Below are positions 1 to 7,282 of a stretch of 16,822 bases of DNA, in pieces. Positions within the stretch are counted from its first letter, which is position 1; each line of letters begins with the position of its first letter. The notes beneath the pieces were generated by a model. The model did not search any database, was not told the DNA's origin, and saw only the letters and a list, made by a program, of their open reading frames with translations. The translations under genes were made by a program, and so were the position numbers. The stretch is from Nitrososphaerota archaeon. Its GTDB lineage: Archaea; Thermoproteota; Nitrososphaeria; Nitrososphaerales; Gagatemarchaeaceae. Location: assembly GCA_016200025.1 (NCBI GenBank), contig JACQFO010000074.1, positions 1 to 16,822 on the forward strand, written 5' to 3'.

Positions 1-1
1 G

Positions 2-355
2 GTGCTCTTCAGGGTCCGTCTGCCCGGAGTGCCCAAAGGAATCCCGGCGAGCCAGCTTGGGAAGGGCGGGCTCAGGAAGCTGGCCAACGTGTTCTTTGCG
101 GCTTCAAGCGAGAGGAGGCTTCTGATCATGCTTGAACTGATGAAGAGGCCCGAGACGAGGTTCACCGAGCTCCTCGAAGTCGGCGTAAACCCAAAGCTGG
201 TCGCAGATTGCCTTCAGCCGCTGGTGAGGCAGGGTCTGGTGGTTCATGAGAGGGGAGGCACCTACAGTCCGTCAAACAAGGGGACGCTGGTTATTACCGC
301 ACTGACCGCATTCATGGCGACTCTCCTCGCTGCGGCCGAGGGGGAAGATAGCTGA
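2..355 (+). CDS. winged-helix (ArsR/MarR-like) DNA-binding protein, possibly 5'-truncated
   Basis: This 117-residue protein probably binds DNA as a transcription regulator. Residues about 28-92 read as a winged helix: a helical start (LANVFFAASSERRLLIMLEL), a helix-turn-helix around RFTELLEVGVNPKLVADCLQ, then the short basic hairpin RQGLVVHERGG typical of the wing. A hydrophobic helix (about 97-111) follows and may dimerise. The first codon seen is GTG at base 2, so the true start may lie outside the window; residues 1-25 do not look like part of the fold. Its TGA overlaps the ATG of the next gene by one base, which suggests coupled translation with the Hsp20-like protein. The fold is a pattern judgement; the ligand and target are unknown. 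Confidence 0.6.
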   Translation: MLFRVRLPGVPKGIPASQLGKGGLRKLANVFFAASSERRLLIMLELMKRPETRFTELLEVGVNPKLVADCLQPLVRQGLVVHERGGTYSPSNKGTLVITALTAFMATLLAAAEGEDS

Positions 356-699
356 TGTCTCCTGATGCTGACGCCTTGGATGAGAGCCTTGATGAAATCG
401 TACGAAGGGCGGAGATGATGCTGGATGGGCCGGTCCAGACCGTCGGGGTGGCCAGGACTCAAGGCGACCGAGTCCGAGACCTCGAGCTGGTCGAGGCGTT
501 GAACTTCGTAGTCCTAATCGTAGACGTACCGGGCTTTGGAGAGCATGAACTGAAGGCAACGGTCACCGAAGAAACGATATGCGTTGAAGGGCCTACCTTC
601 AGCGTCTCACAGACGCTCTCATGCAGAGTGACGCCCTCTACGGTGGAGACCCAATACAGAAACGGCGTGCTCTCAGTCAAGGCAACCAAGGTCGAATGA
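355..699 (+). CDS. Hsp20/alpha-crystallin-like small heat-shock protein
   Basis: A 114-residue protein with a compact alpha-crystallin-like domain in its second half. The segment FVVLIVDVPGF (residues 51-61) matches the first strands of Hsp20 domains, and NGVLSVKATK (103-112) matches the family's near-terminal NGVLxVxxxK signature. The N-terminal 45 residues are acidic and helical. The domain is short and there is no C-terminal IxI motif, so it is a divergent member and may not form large oligomers. Known family role: ATP-independent holding of unfolding proteins. The start ATG overlaps the stop of the winged-helix gene, so the two are probably co-transcribed, perhaps as regulator and stress protein (inference). 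A p23/CS-type chaperone is an alternative. Confidence 0.65.
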   Translation: MSPDADALDESLDEIVRRAEMMLDGPVQTVGVARTQGDRVRDLELVEALNFVVLIVDVPGFGEHELKATVTEETICVEGPTFSVSQTLSCRVTPSTVETQYRNGVLSVKATKVE

Positions 700-736
700 A
701 AAACCACACCCATTCACTCTGGGCCCAGGGGCTGGA

Positions 737-744
737 TTTAACTA
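737..744 (+). promoter_or_regulatory. weak box A (TATA) candidate upstream of the degenerate gene
   Basis: TTTAACTA lies about 28 bases before the TTG at 769, close to the spacing seen at other promoters in this window. The match is weak and the gene it would serve appears broken. Confidence 0.3.
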
Positions 745-768
745 CCAGAGACACGTTCATCTGACACC

Positions 769-1111
769 TTGGGCCCGGGCGGGAATAGGCGGTCTTTGTC
801 GTCGGCCGTGGGTTTCGACGAGATCTTCGAGATGGTGAAGGAGGCGACCGAGGACAGCCTCGGCATGCACAGGGCGGGTTTGACTCTGGTCCTGGGCGAC
901 ATTCCGAACAACGTCGGAGCGTACCACGAGATGGGATCCAATGCCATAGTGATGAACAGGAACCTCCTGAAGGTGGTGGACCGCGGAAATGGCGGTCAAG
1001 CCTCTGGACCAGTTTTTCCCCGACCTCCCGAAGTTCGCCGGATTCAGAGACAAGGGCCAATACGAAATGGTCAGGCGTTTCGACAGCTCGAGCACCCCCT
1101 ACATCGCGTAG
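769..1111 (+). pseudogene. degenerate archaeal zinc-protease-like protein with an internal deletion and frame change
   Basis: Two coherent coding pieces lie in different frames. From TTG 769 the frame reads through GFDEIFEMVKEATEDS, then VGAYHEMGSNAIVMNRNLL, to about base 984, after which it turns to low-complexity, Pro/Arg-rich sequence. From about base 980 the next frame (ATG at 989) gives PLDQFFPDLPKFAGFRDKGQ and ends FDSSSTPYIA at the TAG at 1109-1111. From memory, an archaeal family of about 180 residues has the GSNxIVxNR segment, then a metal-binding HEYxH block, then a C-terminus ending near FDxxSTxY. The HEYxH block is absent here, so the central piece and the reading frame both appear lost. 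An alternative is two short coupled ORFs (769 onward, and 989-1111). A local assembly error would explain a frame change but not the missing block. Confidence 0.55.
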
Positions 1112-1117
1112 CGCCGT

Positions 1118-2656
1118 TCATATGCTGGCCGCGGCAGCCCCTGAGTAGGCAAGGTCGCCCTCCACTATGGTGGCTGCGACTCCGACCTTCCTGAGGATCG
1201 CCGGATGCATTGCCGAGATGTCAGAATCGAGCAGCGTAAAGTCTGCCTTTGACCCTTCAGCCATGGCGAAGCCGTCGTCGAACCCGTTCGACCTTGCGTT
1301 CGCTGTGTAGAGCCGGACCGCATCTCCAAGATCCAAAGCCTCCTCGGGTCCGTAGCCTCCTCTGACCATCGCAGACCAGATTCCCAAGATCGGGCTCAGG
1401 GACTCGATCGGCGAATCCGAGCCGCCCGAGGCCAGTATTCCTTCTCTCAGCATCGAGCGCAGAGGATACAGGTCTCTGGCCCTCTCCGCCCCCAGGCGAC
1501 CGACCGCCCAGGTGTCAGAGGTGATGAACTGCGGCTGGATCGCGGCTCTTATCCCATGTTTCGCCATCTCCGAGCGCAGGTCTCGGGGCAGCAGGCTCGC
1601 GTGTTCGATTCTGTGCCTCCTCTCGTTCTTCGCACCGGAGACGCGGGTCAGGGCGCCCAGTGCCTGCTCGACGGCCCTGTCGCCGATCGCGTGGATTATC
1701 ACCTGGTAGCCGTCGCGGTCCGCAAGCTCAACCATGTCAGAGAGCTCCTCGTCCGTGTGCCTCAGCAATCCCATGTTGGAAGGGTCGTCGGCGTAGGGCT
1801 CACGAAGGGCCGCGGTCCTCGCCCCCAGGGAGCCGTCGCAGTAGATCTTGACACCGCCAATCCTGAGCCACTCGTCGTTCATTCGTTCGCGCAGTCCCTT
1901 CTCACCAACGTACGAAAGGGACTGAGGGGGTAGGAAGAGCCTGTACCTGACAGAAAGAGACCTCGCAGAATGAAGGGACGCTAGCGCGCCGAGCTCTTCT
2001 CTGAACCCCTCCGGCGACAGGATGCAATGGACCTTGGTCACCCCGAATTTCAGGGCCTCGACCTCCACCGACTGGAGGTCCCTGAGGCACGCCTCCTCGC
2101 TCCTGGGCAGGTTGGACAGCACAACCGGGAGCGCAGTCTCCTTCACGATTCCAGTCAGAGCCCCCGCGCCGTCCCTGTCGTACTCGTCTCCTTGCATTGC
2201 TTCGATCCTAGACTCCTTCATGGCCATCGAATTCAGGAGGGCGATGTGCCCGCAGACCCGGGTCAGAATCACAGGGTTGTGCGGCGTCAGGTCGTCGATG
2301 TCCGCGTGCGTGGGCATCCTCCTTTCAGAGAGAGCCTCCTGGTCCCATCCCATCCCAGCGATCCATTCACCTGGAGGAGTTCGTTGGACCCTCGCGGATA
2401 CCCTGAGCCTGATGGAGGTGATGTTGCTCGTACCCCTGAGGTCGACGTTCCTCTTCAGCCACCCGTACTCGAAGAGGTGGCAGTGAGTATCCGTGAGCCC
2501 CGGCAGGAGGGTAGCGGAGTTGCCGTCGATGCGTTGGGTTTCGTTCGTGACGGTCTGGCTAGTGTCTTCGCTGAATCTCACGACCTTGCCCTCTTCTATG
2601 TAGACCGAGCCGATGGTCCCGTCCTCTGACCTGCAATTCTCTATCAGGAGGCCCAT
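1118..2656 (-). CDS. amidohydrolase family 3 (YtcJ-like) metal-dependent hydrolase
   Basis: A 512-residue cytosolic hydrolase of the amidohydrolase superfamily, the size and order of YtcJ-like proteins. The metal site is visible: DTHCH (H58, H60), a GGVKIYCDGSLGARTA block with K270 as the candidate bridging lysine, HAIGDRA (H322), RHRIEHA (H352) and SGGSDSP (D414). The family cleaves C-N bonds of amides, formamides or cyclic ureas; the substrate cannot be told from sequence. The ATG lies 13 bases inside the end of cofC, so it is the last gene of the cofE-cofD-cofC operon and is probably translated by coupling. A role tied to F420 or flavin-like intermediates is possible but is inferred from position only. 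Nothing essential appears to be missing. Confidence 0.88.
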   Translation of the reverse strand: MGLLIENCRSEDGTIGSVYIEEGKVVRFSEDTSQTVTNETQRIDGNSATLLPGLTDTHCHLFEYGWLKRNVDLRGTSNITSIRLRVSARVQRTPPGEWIAGMGWDQEALSERRMPTHADIDDLTPHNPVILTRVCGHIALLNSMAMKESRIEAMQGDEYDRDGAGALTGIVKETALPVVLSNLPRSEEACLRDLQSVEVEALKFGVTKVHCILSPEGFREELGALASLHSARSLSVRYRLFLPPQSLSYVGEKGLRERMNDEWLRIGGVKIYCDGSLGARTAALREPYADDPSNMGLLRHTDEELSDMVELADRDGYQVIIHAIGDRAVEQALGALTRVSGAKNERRHRIEHASLLPRDLRSEMAKHGIRAAIQPQFITSDTWAVGRLGAERARDLYPLRSMLREGILASGGSDSPIESLSPILGIWSAMVRGGYGPEEALDLGDAVRLYTANARSNGFDDGFAMAEGSKADFTLLDSDISAMHPAILRKVGVAATIVEGDLAYSGAAAASI

Positions 2657-3282
2657 TTGACCCTCTTCCTGGCCATTTCAGATGGTCTGCGTCTGCGCCC
2701 AGGCCGGACGAGTTCCTTGAGGTCGGAGGGGGAGTCGACGTCAAAGACGACTCCGGGGCCGCAGTAGACGCCGGTCCTCAGCTTCATGTTCCCCGCCTCG
2801 CCGAGGTGATTCTTGAAGCTGTCCCGGTCGTAGCTGAGACGGACTCCCCTGGACCTTGAAAAGAGCAGAAGGTTGGTCCCGTTGAAAGTGCGAGAGGGCG
2901 AGATTACGATGTCCATCCCTCCGGACCTGAGGGCCAAGGCTGCTTCTAGGTCATGGGCAGAAAGGAGCGGCAGGTCTGAAGGGACCACGAGGAACTCGTT
3001 TGCTTCTGCCAGAGAGGCCATCCCCCGTTCGACGGCTGAGTTCACTCCAGCGTCGTCGGCTTCGCGGATCGTTGAGGCCCCGGCCATCGCCGCCAGCCTG
3101 AGGACAGACGGCCTTGATGACACGACATAGCATCTGCCTAGGAGCCCCGCTGACCGCACGGCTGAGAGGACGTGAAGCAACATCTCCGAGGCGAGTGAGG
3201 CTCTCTGCCTATTCCCGAGAACCTTCGAAAGTCTGGACTTTGCACTGTGGGCCTTGAAGGGGACCAGGACGACCGGCTTCAA
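2644..3282 (-). CDS. cofC: 2-phospho-L-lactate guanylyltransferase
   Basis: A 212-residue nucleotidyltransferase that activates 2-phospho-L-lactate with GTP to give lactyl-2-diphospho-5'-guanosine, the donor for CofD in F420 synthesis. Family motifs are in order: PFKAHSAKSRLSKVLG (8-23) in the nucleotide-binding loop, VVPSDLPLL (99-107), SRTFNGTNLLL (130-140), a conserved histidine at H159, and FDVDSPSDL (180-188). Length is normal. The start is TTG, overlapping the TGA of cofD by four bases (TTGA), so translation is probably coupled. Some homologues use phosphoenolpyruvate or 3-phosphoglycerate instead of phospholactate; sequence alone does not decide this. Confidence 0.9.
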   Translation of the reverse strand: MKPVVLVPFKAHSAKSRLSKVLGNRQRASLASEMLLHVLSAVRSAGLLGRCYVVSSRPSVLRLAAMAGASTIREADDAGVNSAVERGMASLAEANEFLVVPSDLPLLSAHDLEAALALRSGGMDIVISPSRTFNGTNLLLFSRSRGVRLSYDRDSFKNHLGEAGNMKLRTGVYCGPGVVFDVDSPSDLKELVRPGRRRRPSEMARKRVKWAS

Positions 3283-4193
3283 ATGGAGATAAGCTCCTCA
3301 GCGAGCCTCCTTTCGTCGTACGCTCCATCTAAGAGCGCGTCTGTCAGTCTGCACTCTGGCCCGATGCGCTCGACGGCGGCCCTCATCCCTCGGTCGCTCC
3401 TGTCTATCAGAATCGAGTCGAGGAAGGGGGCATAGAGGCGCGCGACGCCGGCAGAGTCGTGTGGAAGGCCAGCCGCCTTCAGGAGCTTGCCTGCCGGACC
3501 GCTGAACGGAACATTCCCGATCATCGGCGAGAGGGCCGTGACCCTTGCGTCCGCGCCCGACAGGAGCTTCACGAACCCCGGAAGAGAAAGCATCGGGCCG
3601 ATGCTGGTCACGGGGTTTCCAGGGCATATCACGATTCTGTCCGCCCGAAGTATTGAATCCATGACCTCTGCGGTGAGTTGCGCCTTTGAGGACCCACGGT
3701 AGGACACGGCAAGGACCCTGGGACGCCCCCGCTTCATAACCCAGAATTCCTGCAGATGCATGGTCCCCCGCGGGGTGCGTACCCAGGTCTCCACCGGGTC
3801 GTCGGTCGCGGGGATGAGCACTTGCTTCACGCCGAAGGCCCTCCTGAGGCGTTCAGTTGTGGCTGTCAGCGACAGGCCGTCACGAAGCATGCGCGTCCTG
3901 AGGATATGGGTCGCGAGGTCCCTGTCGCCCAGCTTGAACCACGCGGGCTCGCCTAGGGCCTCGAGCTGGGTGAGCGTCTTGAAAGTGTCCCCCGCCAGCC
4001 CCCAGCCTTGGACGCGGTGCTCTGCTCCTGCCAGGGTGTACATTGCAGTGTCAAGGTCAGGGCAGATGTAGAGCCCATGCATCCAGATGTTGTCTCCAAC
4101 GTTCGAGATGACGGTAAGGTCGTGGTTCAGCCTCTTGAGTCCGCGCAAGATCTTGGCTGACCCAGTCCCTCCGGCGAGGGCGACGACCTTCAT
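3279..4193 (-). CDS. cofD: 2-phospho-L-lactate transferase (F420-0 formation)
   Basis: A 304-residue enzyme that transfers the phospholactyl group from the CofC product to Fo, giving coenzyme F420-0. The N-terminus VVALAGGTGSAKILRGL (3-19) is the hallmark glycine loop, followed by ISNVGDN (29-35) and CPDLDTAMYTLAG (44-56), all characteristic of CofD/FbiA. A later ICPGNPVTSIGPML segment also matches the family. Length is typical. It starts at ATG four bases after the cofE stop and ends by overlapping the cofC start, so the three cof genes form one transcription unit. Fo itself must come from CofG/CofH or FbiC, which are not in this window. Confidence 0.93.
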   Translation of the reverse strand: MKVVALAGGTGSAKILRGLKRLNHDLTVISNVGDNIWMHGLYICPDLDTAMYTLAGAEHRVQGWGLAGDTFKTLTQLEALGEPAWFKLGDRDLATHILRTRMLRDGLSLTATTERLRRAFGVKQVLIPATDDPVETWVRTPRGTMHLQEFWVMKRGRPRVLAVSYRGSSKAQLTAEVMDSILRADRIVICPGNPVTSIGPMLSLPGFVKLLSGADARVTALSPMIGNVPFSGPAGKLLKAAGLPHDSAGVARLYAPFLDSILIDRSDRGMRAAVERIGPECRLTDALLDGAYDERRLAEELISI

Positions 4194-4197
4194 CAGG

Positions 4198-4947
4198 TCA
4201 CCTGAAGAGATCCCTTTCCGGGTCCATTATCAGTGACGCCACGCCATCGTCTCCGTCGTCGTACCGCACCCCTCTGACGACGGCAACAGGTATCTGGTCG
4301 AGCTTCCCGGCCGCGAGCTCAGCCGCCCCTGCGACTTCGTCTACGACCGCGGGCTCGGTCACCTTGAGCCTGTAGCCGAACCTGTCCCTCCGCCCCGCAT
4401 AGGAGACGAGTGGCGCGATCCCAGAGCTCCCGATGGCCACGTCGGTCTGGCCGTTGCGCCACGGCCTCCCGAAAGTGTCAGTGATCACGACGGCCAGTCT
4501 TCTGCGAGTAGAGGCCTGGAGGCGGGCCCGCAGCCTCTTCGCGGTGGCGTCAGGGCTCAGTGGCAAGAGGGCGACGTAGCCCTTCGGCACGTTGGATTGG
4601 TCTATCCCTGAATTTGCGCACACGAACCCCTGCCGAGTCTCCGTAATTATCACTCCATGCCCGGTCCTCACGACCCTCACGGATTCCCTGAGGATGAGTT
4701 CCACAACTTTGGGGTCCTTCCCCTCCTTCGCAGCAAGAGCCAGCGCGCGCCGGGTGGGGGCGACCGACGCCAGTCTCACCAGCCTCCCCTCGGCCTTCGA
4801 TACGACCTTCTGTTTCACGACGACGATGTCGCGGTTCTTGAAGGCGAATGAATGCGTTGACGCTGCGTCGAGAATCATCCTCGCGAGGTCGGAGCCCTTG
4901 CGGACCTCGGGAATTCCTACCAGGGGGAAGACTTCTATTTTCGGCAA
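4198..4947 (-). CDS. cofE: coenzyme F420-0:L-glutamate ligase
   Basis: A 249-residue ligase that adds L-glutamate to F420-0 using GTP, building the gamma-glutamyl tail. Characteristic blocks are present: KQKVVSKAEG (45-54), ANSGIDQSN (111-119) and DTFGRPWRNGQTDVAIG (157-173), which contribute GTP and metal binding in the family. The length matches the archaeal single-domain enzyme; the nitroreductase-like C-terminal domain of actinobacterial FbiB is absent. It is the first gene of the cof operon. The start is TTG at 4947, the only usable start near the conserved N-terminus, with a box A candidate about 32 bases upstream. Confidence 0.93.
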   Translation of the reverse strand: MPKIEVFPLVGIPEVRKGSDLARMILDAASTHSFAFKNRDIVVVKQKVVSKAEGRLVRLASVAPTRRALALAAKEGKDPKVVELILRESVRVVRTGHGVIITETRQGFVCANSGIDQSNVPKGYVALLPLSPDATAKRLRARLQASTRRRLAVVITDTFGRPWRNGQTDVAIGSSGIAPLVSYAGRRDRFGYRLKVTEPAVVDEVAGAAELAAGKLDQIPVAVVRGVRYDDGDDGVASLIMDPERDLFR

Positions 4948-4975
4948 CTCGTACCCGTCCTCGACCCCGGGGCGC

Positions 4976-4983
4976 GATAAAGC
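4976..4983 (-). promoter_or_regulatory. box A (TATA) promoter of the cof operon
   Basis: On the minus strand this reads GCTTTATC, centred about 32 bases before the cofE TTG, which would leave a leader of about five bases. It sits in the 97-base gap shared with the divergent mrp promoter. Confidence 0.5.
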
Positions 4984-5014
4984 CTGCGCTGTGATGGCTT
5001 GGACGGGGCTATCA

Positions 5015-5022
5015 TTTTATAC
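5015..5022 (+). promoter_or_regulatory. box A (TATA) promoter of mrp, leaderless transcript
   Basis: TTTTATAC is centred 26.5 bases before the ATG at 5045, the spacing at which archaeal transcription starts on the start codon itself. This supports ATG 5045 as the real start rather than a longer upstream frame. Confidence 0.65.
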
Positions 5023-5044
5023 GCGAGAGGGGCCCTCGTTTCAT

Positions 5045-7180
5045 ATGACTGAAAGAGAGGAAGTGATGCGTGCTCTGGCCACCGTCAAGGACCCCGAGCT
5101 CGGCCGGGACATAGTTTCACTGCATATGGTAGACGATGTGGAAGTGCACGGCACAACGGTCACTTTCACCCTGAACCTGACCACTCCTGCATGCCCGCTC
5201 AGGACGAAGCTCGAGGAGTCCGCGAGGGCTGCGGTCTCGAACCTTCCGGGAGTAGAGTCGGTGGAGATGAAGACAGGGTCGAAGGTCTTCGCGACCAGAG
5301 ACTACGCCGAAGCTGAGACCTTGAAAGGCGTCAAGAATGTGATAGCTGTCGCAAGCGGCAAAGGGGGGGTGGGCAAGTCGACGATCGCTGTCAACCTAGC
5401 CGTGGCCCTTGCCGCATCGGGCGCGAAGGTAGGGATACTGGACGCAGACGTCTACGGACCCAATGTGCCGCTCATGATGGGATTGGATGGAGGTGCCGAA
5501 GTAAGAGGGGAGAAGATAATCCCTCCGGAGGCTCATGGGGTCAAGGTAGCCTCGCTTGGATTCTTCTACAACGAAGCGAATCCAGTGATTTGGAGAGGTC
5601 CGTTGGTGGCAGGGGCAGTTAGACAACTCTTGACTCAGGTAGATTGGGGCGAGCTCGATTACCTAATCGTCGATTTACCCCCAGGTTGCGTGCCCGCGGG
5701 CACTCTCGTGCTCACCGCCAACAACGTCCCGAAGCCGATTGAAGACCTGAAAGTAGGCGAATTTGTGCTGAGCTACGACGGCGAGAAGCTCGTACCTAGG
5801 CGAGTCATCGGAGTACTCCCCCAGGGCCCACAGAAAGTCTTCAAGCTGAAGACTCCCAATAGGACAGTACTGGCGAGTGGGAACCATCCGTTCCTGAAAT
5901 ATCACAGGGTGAACAAGTGGACCAGGTTGGACCAACTCAAGGTCGGGGACCGGCTGATAGCAACAAACTGCATAGAATCTGGTATTGCATTGCCGCTGCC
6001 TGATATTCCGCATAGGTCCCAGTTCTTGACACTCCCTAAAGAGACGGACGACGAGTTCATGCAGGTGGCAGGGCACTACCTAGGCGAAGGATTCATCAAA
6101 AGACAAAGCGAACGAAGGGAAGAAGCTGTGGGCATCAGAGTATGCGAGCCTAGAGGAAGCAAGTTCCGAGAGAAGTATGAAGCAATGTACAGGAGAGTCT
6201 TCGGCTGCAGAACATTTGACGACAACGGCGGCCTCAAGTTCGCAATTGCGTCCGTCCCCCTCGCAAAATTCCTAATTTCGCTCGACCTCGACCATAGGGC
6301 CAAGGACAAGCACGTTCCCGACTGGGTCTTCGGGACCCCCACAACTCAGAGAGTGGCTTTTCTGCGGGGGTACGCTGAAGCAGACGGTCATGTGAGGCAC
6401 AGAGAAACCAACAAGACGCTACCAGATTCAAGGGGAAGGTACCGTGTCGTCAGGATCGTACAGGATACAGTGGCGATAGAGTGCACCAACGAGTTCCTGG
6501 TCCGCCAGCTACATGAACTCTGCTTGATGAGCGGACTCAGAGCAACCAACGTTCGGGAGTTCGAAACGGAAGTGCAAACACTTCCTGGAGGCAGGTCGAT
6601 TCGGCACAGCAAGTCCTTTTCGTTCGAATACTCCTTGAAGCAGGACAAGGTCCCTTTCAAGCTTGCGAAGGTGAAGTCAATCGAAGAGGTAGGCGAAAGG
6701 GAGACCTACGACTTGCAAGTCGACGAATACCAGAACTTCGTGGCAAACAGTTTACTGGTGCACAATACCGGCGACGCATCGCTCACCCTTGCCCAGACCG
6801 TCCCCCTCGGGGGGGTCCTGGTCGTCACCACGCCCCAGGAAGCGGCCCTGAGGATTGCAGCGAAGGCGCTTTCTATGTTCAGGAGACTCAACGTGCCGAT
6901 ATTGGGAGTCGTAGAGAACATGAGCTACTTCGTCTGCCCTCACTGCGGAGAGAGGACGCAAATCTTTTCCGAAGGAGGAGGAAAGACCATCGCTTCGGAA
7001 GAAAACGTGGACTTCCTGGGGGAGATACCACTCGCGCTCGCGGTGAGAGAACAGTCGGACCTGGGTAGGCCCATAGTCTCGGCCCTCCCGAGTTCACCCG
7101 AGGCCCTCGTCTTCAAGGACCTCGCGTTCAGGGTCGCGGGCATGGTCAGCATCGTTGCCTACGCGAAGATGAAGAAATGA
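5045..7180 (+). CDS. Mrp/NBP35-type iron-sulfur carrier P-loop ATPase, intein-containing precursor
   Basis: A 711-residue precursor that would splice to a 351-residue Mrp/ApbC-type ATPase, which in the family binds and hands on Fe-S clusters in the cytosol. Residues 1 to about 85 are a MIP18/DUF59 domain (VKDPELGRDIVSLHMV). The deviant Walker A is KGGVGKST (106-113), followed by ILDADVYGPN (131-140) and the switch-II motif IVDLPPG (208-214). The frame then enters the intein (codons 215-574) and resumes as TGDASLTLAQTVP. In the mature protein CPHC (271-274) is the CxxC that bridges the Fe-S cluster in dimers of this family. The start ATG fits a leaderless transcript. The frame is open upstream to 4592, but that part overlaps cofE antisense and shows no domain. 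The stop overlaps the ATG of a 33-codon ORF. Confidence 0.93.
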   Translation: MTEREEVMRALATVKDPELGRDIVSLHMVDDVEVHGTTVTFTLNLTTPACPLRTKLEESARAAVSNLPGVESVEMKTGSKVFATRDYAEAETLKGVKNVIAVASGKGGVGKSTIAVNLAVALAASGAKVGILDADVYGPNVPLMMGLDGGAEVRGEKIIPPEAHGVKVASLGFFYNEANPVIWRGPLVAGAVRQLLTQVDWGELDYLIVDLPPGCVPAGTLVLTANNVPKPIEDLKVGEFVLSYDGEKLVPRRVIGVLPQGPQKVFKLKTPNRTVLASGNHPFLKYHRVNKWTRLDQLKVGDRLIATNCIESGIALPLPDIPHRSQFLTLPKETDDEFMQVAGHYLGEGFIKRQSERREEAVGIRVCEPRGSKFREKYEAMYRRVFGCRTFDDNGGLKFAIASVPLAKFLISLDLDHRAKDKHVPDWVFGTPTTQRVAFLRGYAEADGHVRHRETNKTLPDSRGRYRVVRIVQDTVAIECTNEFLVRQLHELCLMSGLRATNVREFETEVQTLPGGRSIRHSKSFSFEYSLKQDKVPFKLAKVKSIEEVGERETYDLQVDEYQNFVANSLLVHNTGDASLTLAQTVPLGGVLVVTTPQEAALRIAAKALSMFRRLNVPILGVVENMSYFVCPHCGERTQIFSEGGGKTIASEENVDFLGEIPLALAVREQSDLGRPIVSALPSSPEALVFKDLAFRVAGMVSIVAYAKMKK
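5687..6766 (+). mobile_element. intein with LAGLIDADG homing endonuclease inserted in the Mrp switch-II site
   Basis: A 360-residue in-frame insertion splits DLPPG from TGD. It starts with Cys (CVPAGTLV, block A), has a block-B-like SGNHPFL with its histidine, and KVGDRLIAT further on. Two dodecapeptide motifs follow, GHYLGEGF (129-136) and LRGYAEADG (226-234), marking a LAGLIDADG endonuclease. The C-terminal blocks are ETYDLQVDEYQNFVAN and LLVHN, and the next residue is Thr. Cys1, the block-B His, the terminal His-Asn and a +1 Thr are all in place, so splicing looks competent. Block B lacks the usual Thr, having Ser/Gly there. Hand counts on three 60-base lines give about 50-55% GC against 67-73% on three lines of the flanking extein, consistent with transfer. 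There is no stop or frameshift, so the element appears live. Confidence 0.93.
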
Positions 7181-7278
7181 AGGAAGACGAGCAGAAGCTC
7201 CTTTCAAGGGCTGACAGAAAGAAGAAGGCGAGGAAGAGGAGGCGGGGGCCCTACAGGAAGTCGTGGAGTCCGAGATGA
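7177..7278 (+). CDS. small basic 33-residue protein coupled to mrp
   Basis: The ATG overlaps the mrp TGA (ATGA), the classic coupling arrangement. The 33 codons encode an acidic start (MKEDEQKLL), then a run very rich in Lys and Arg (RADRKKKARKRRR) and a GPYRKSWSPR end. The charge suggests RNA or ribosome binding, or a tail that contacts nucleic acid; this is inference. The ORF fills the gap exactly, ending five bases before the convergent ridA stop. I recognise no family, and a chance ORF is possible given the length. Confidence 0.45.
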   Translation: MKEDEQKLLSRADRKKKARKRRRGPYRKSWSPR

Positions 7279-7282
7279 GGAA

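Noticed and set aside
4592..5044. Upstream extension of the mrp frame, open from 4592
   Set aside because: It runs antisense through cofE, shows no domain, and a TATA box lies 26.5 bases before ATG 5045.
5687..6766. Intron or insertion sequence rather than intein
   Set aside because: The insert keeps the reading frame without a stop and begins with Cys and ends His-Asn before Thr, with splicing blocks in order; no terminal repeats or transposase are seen.
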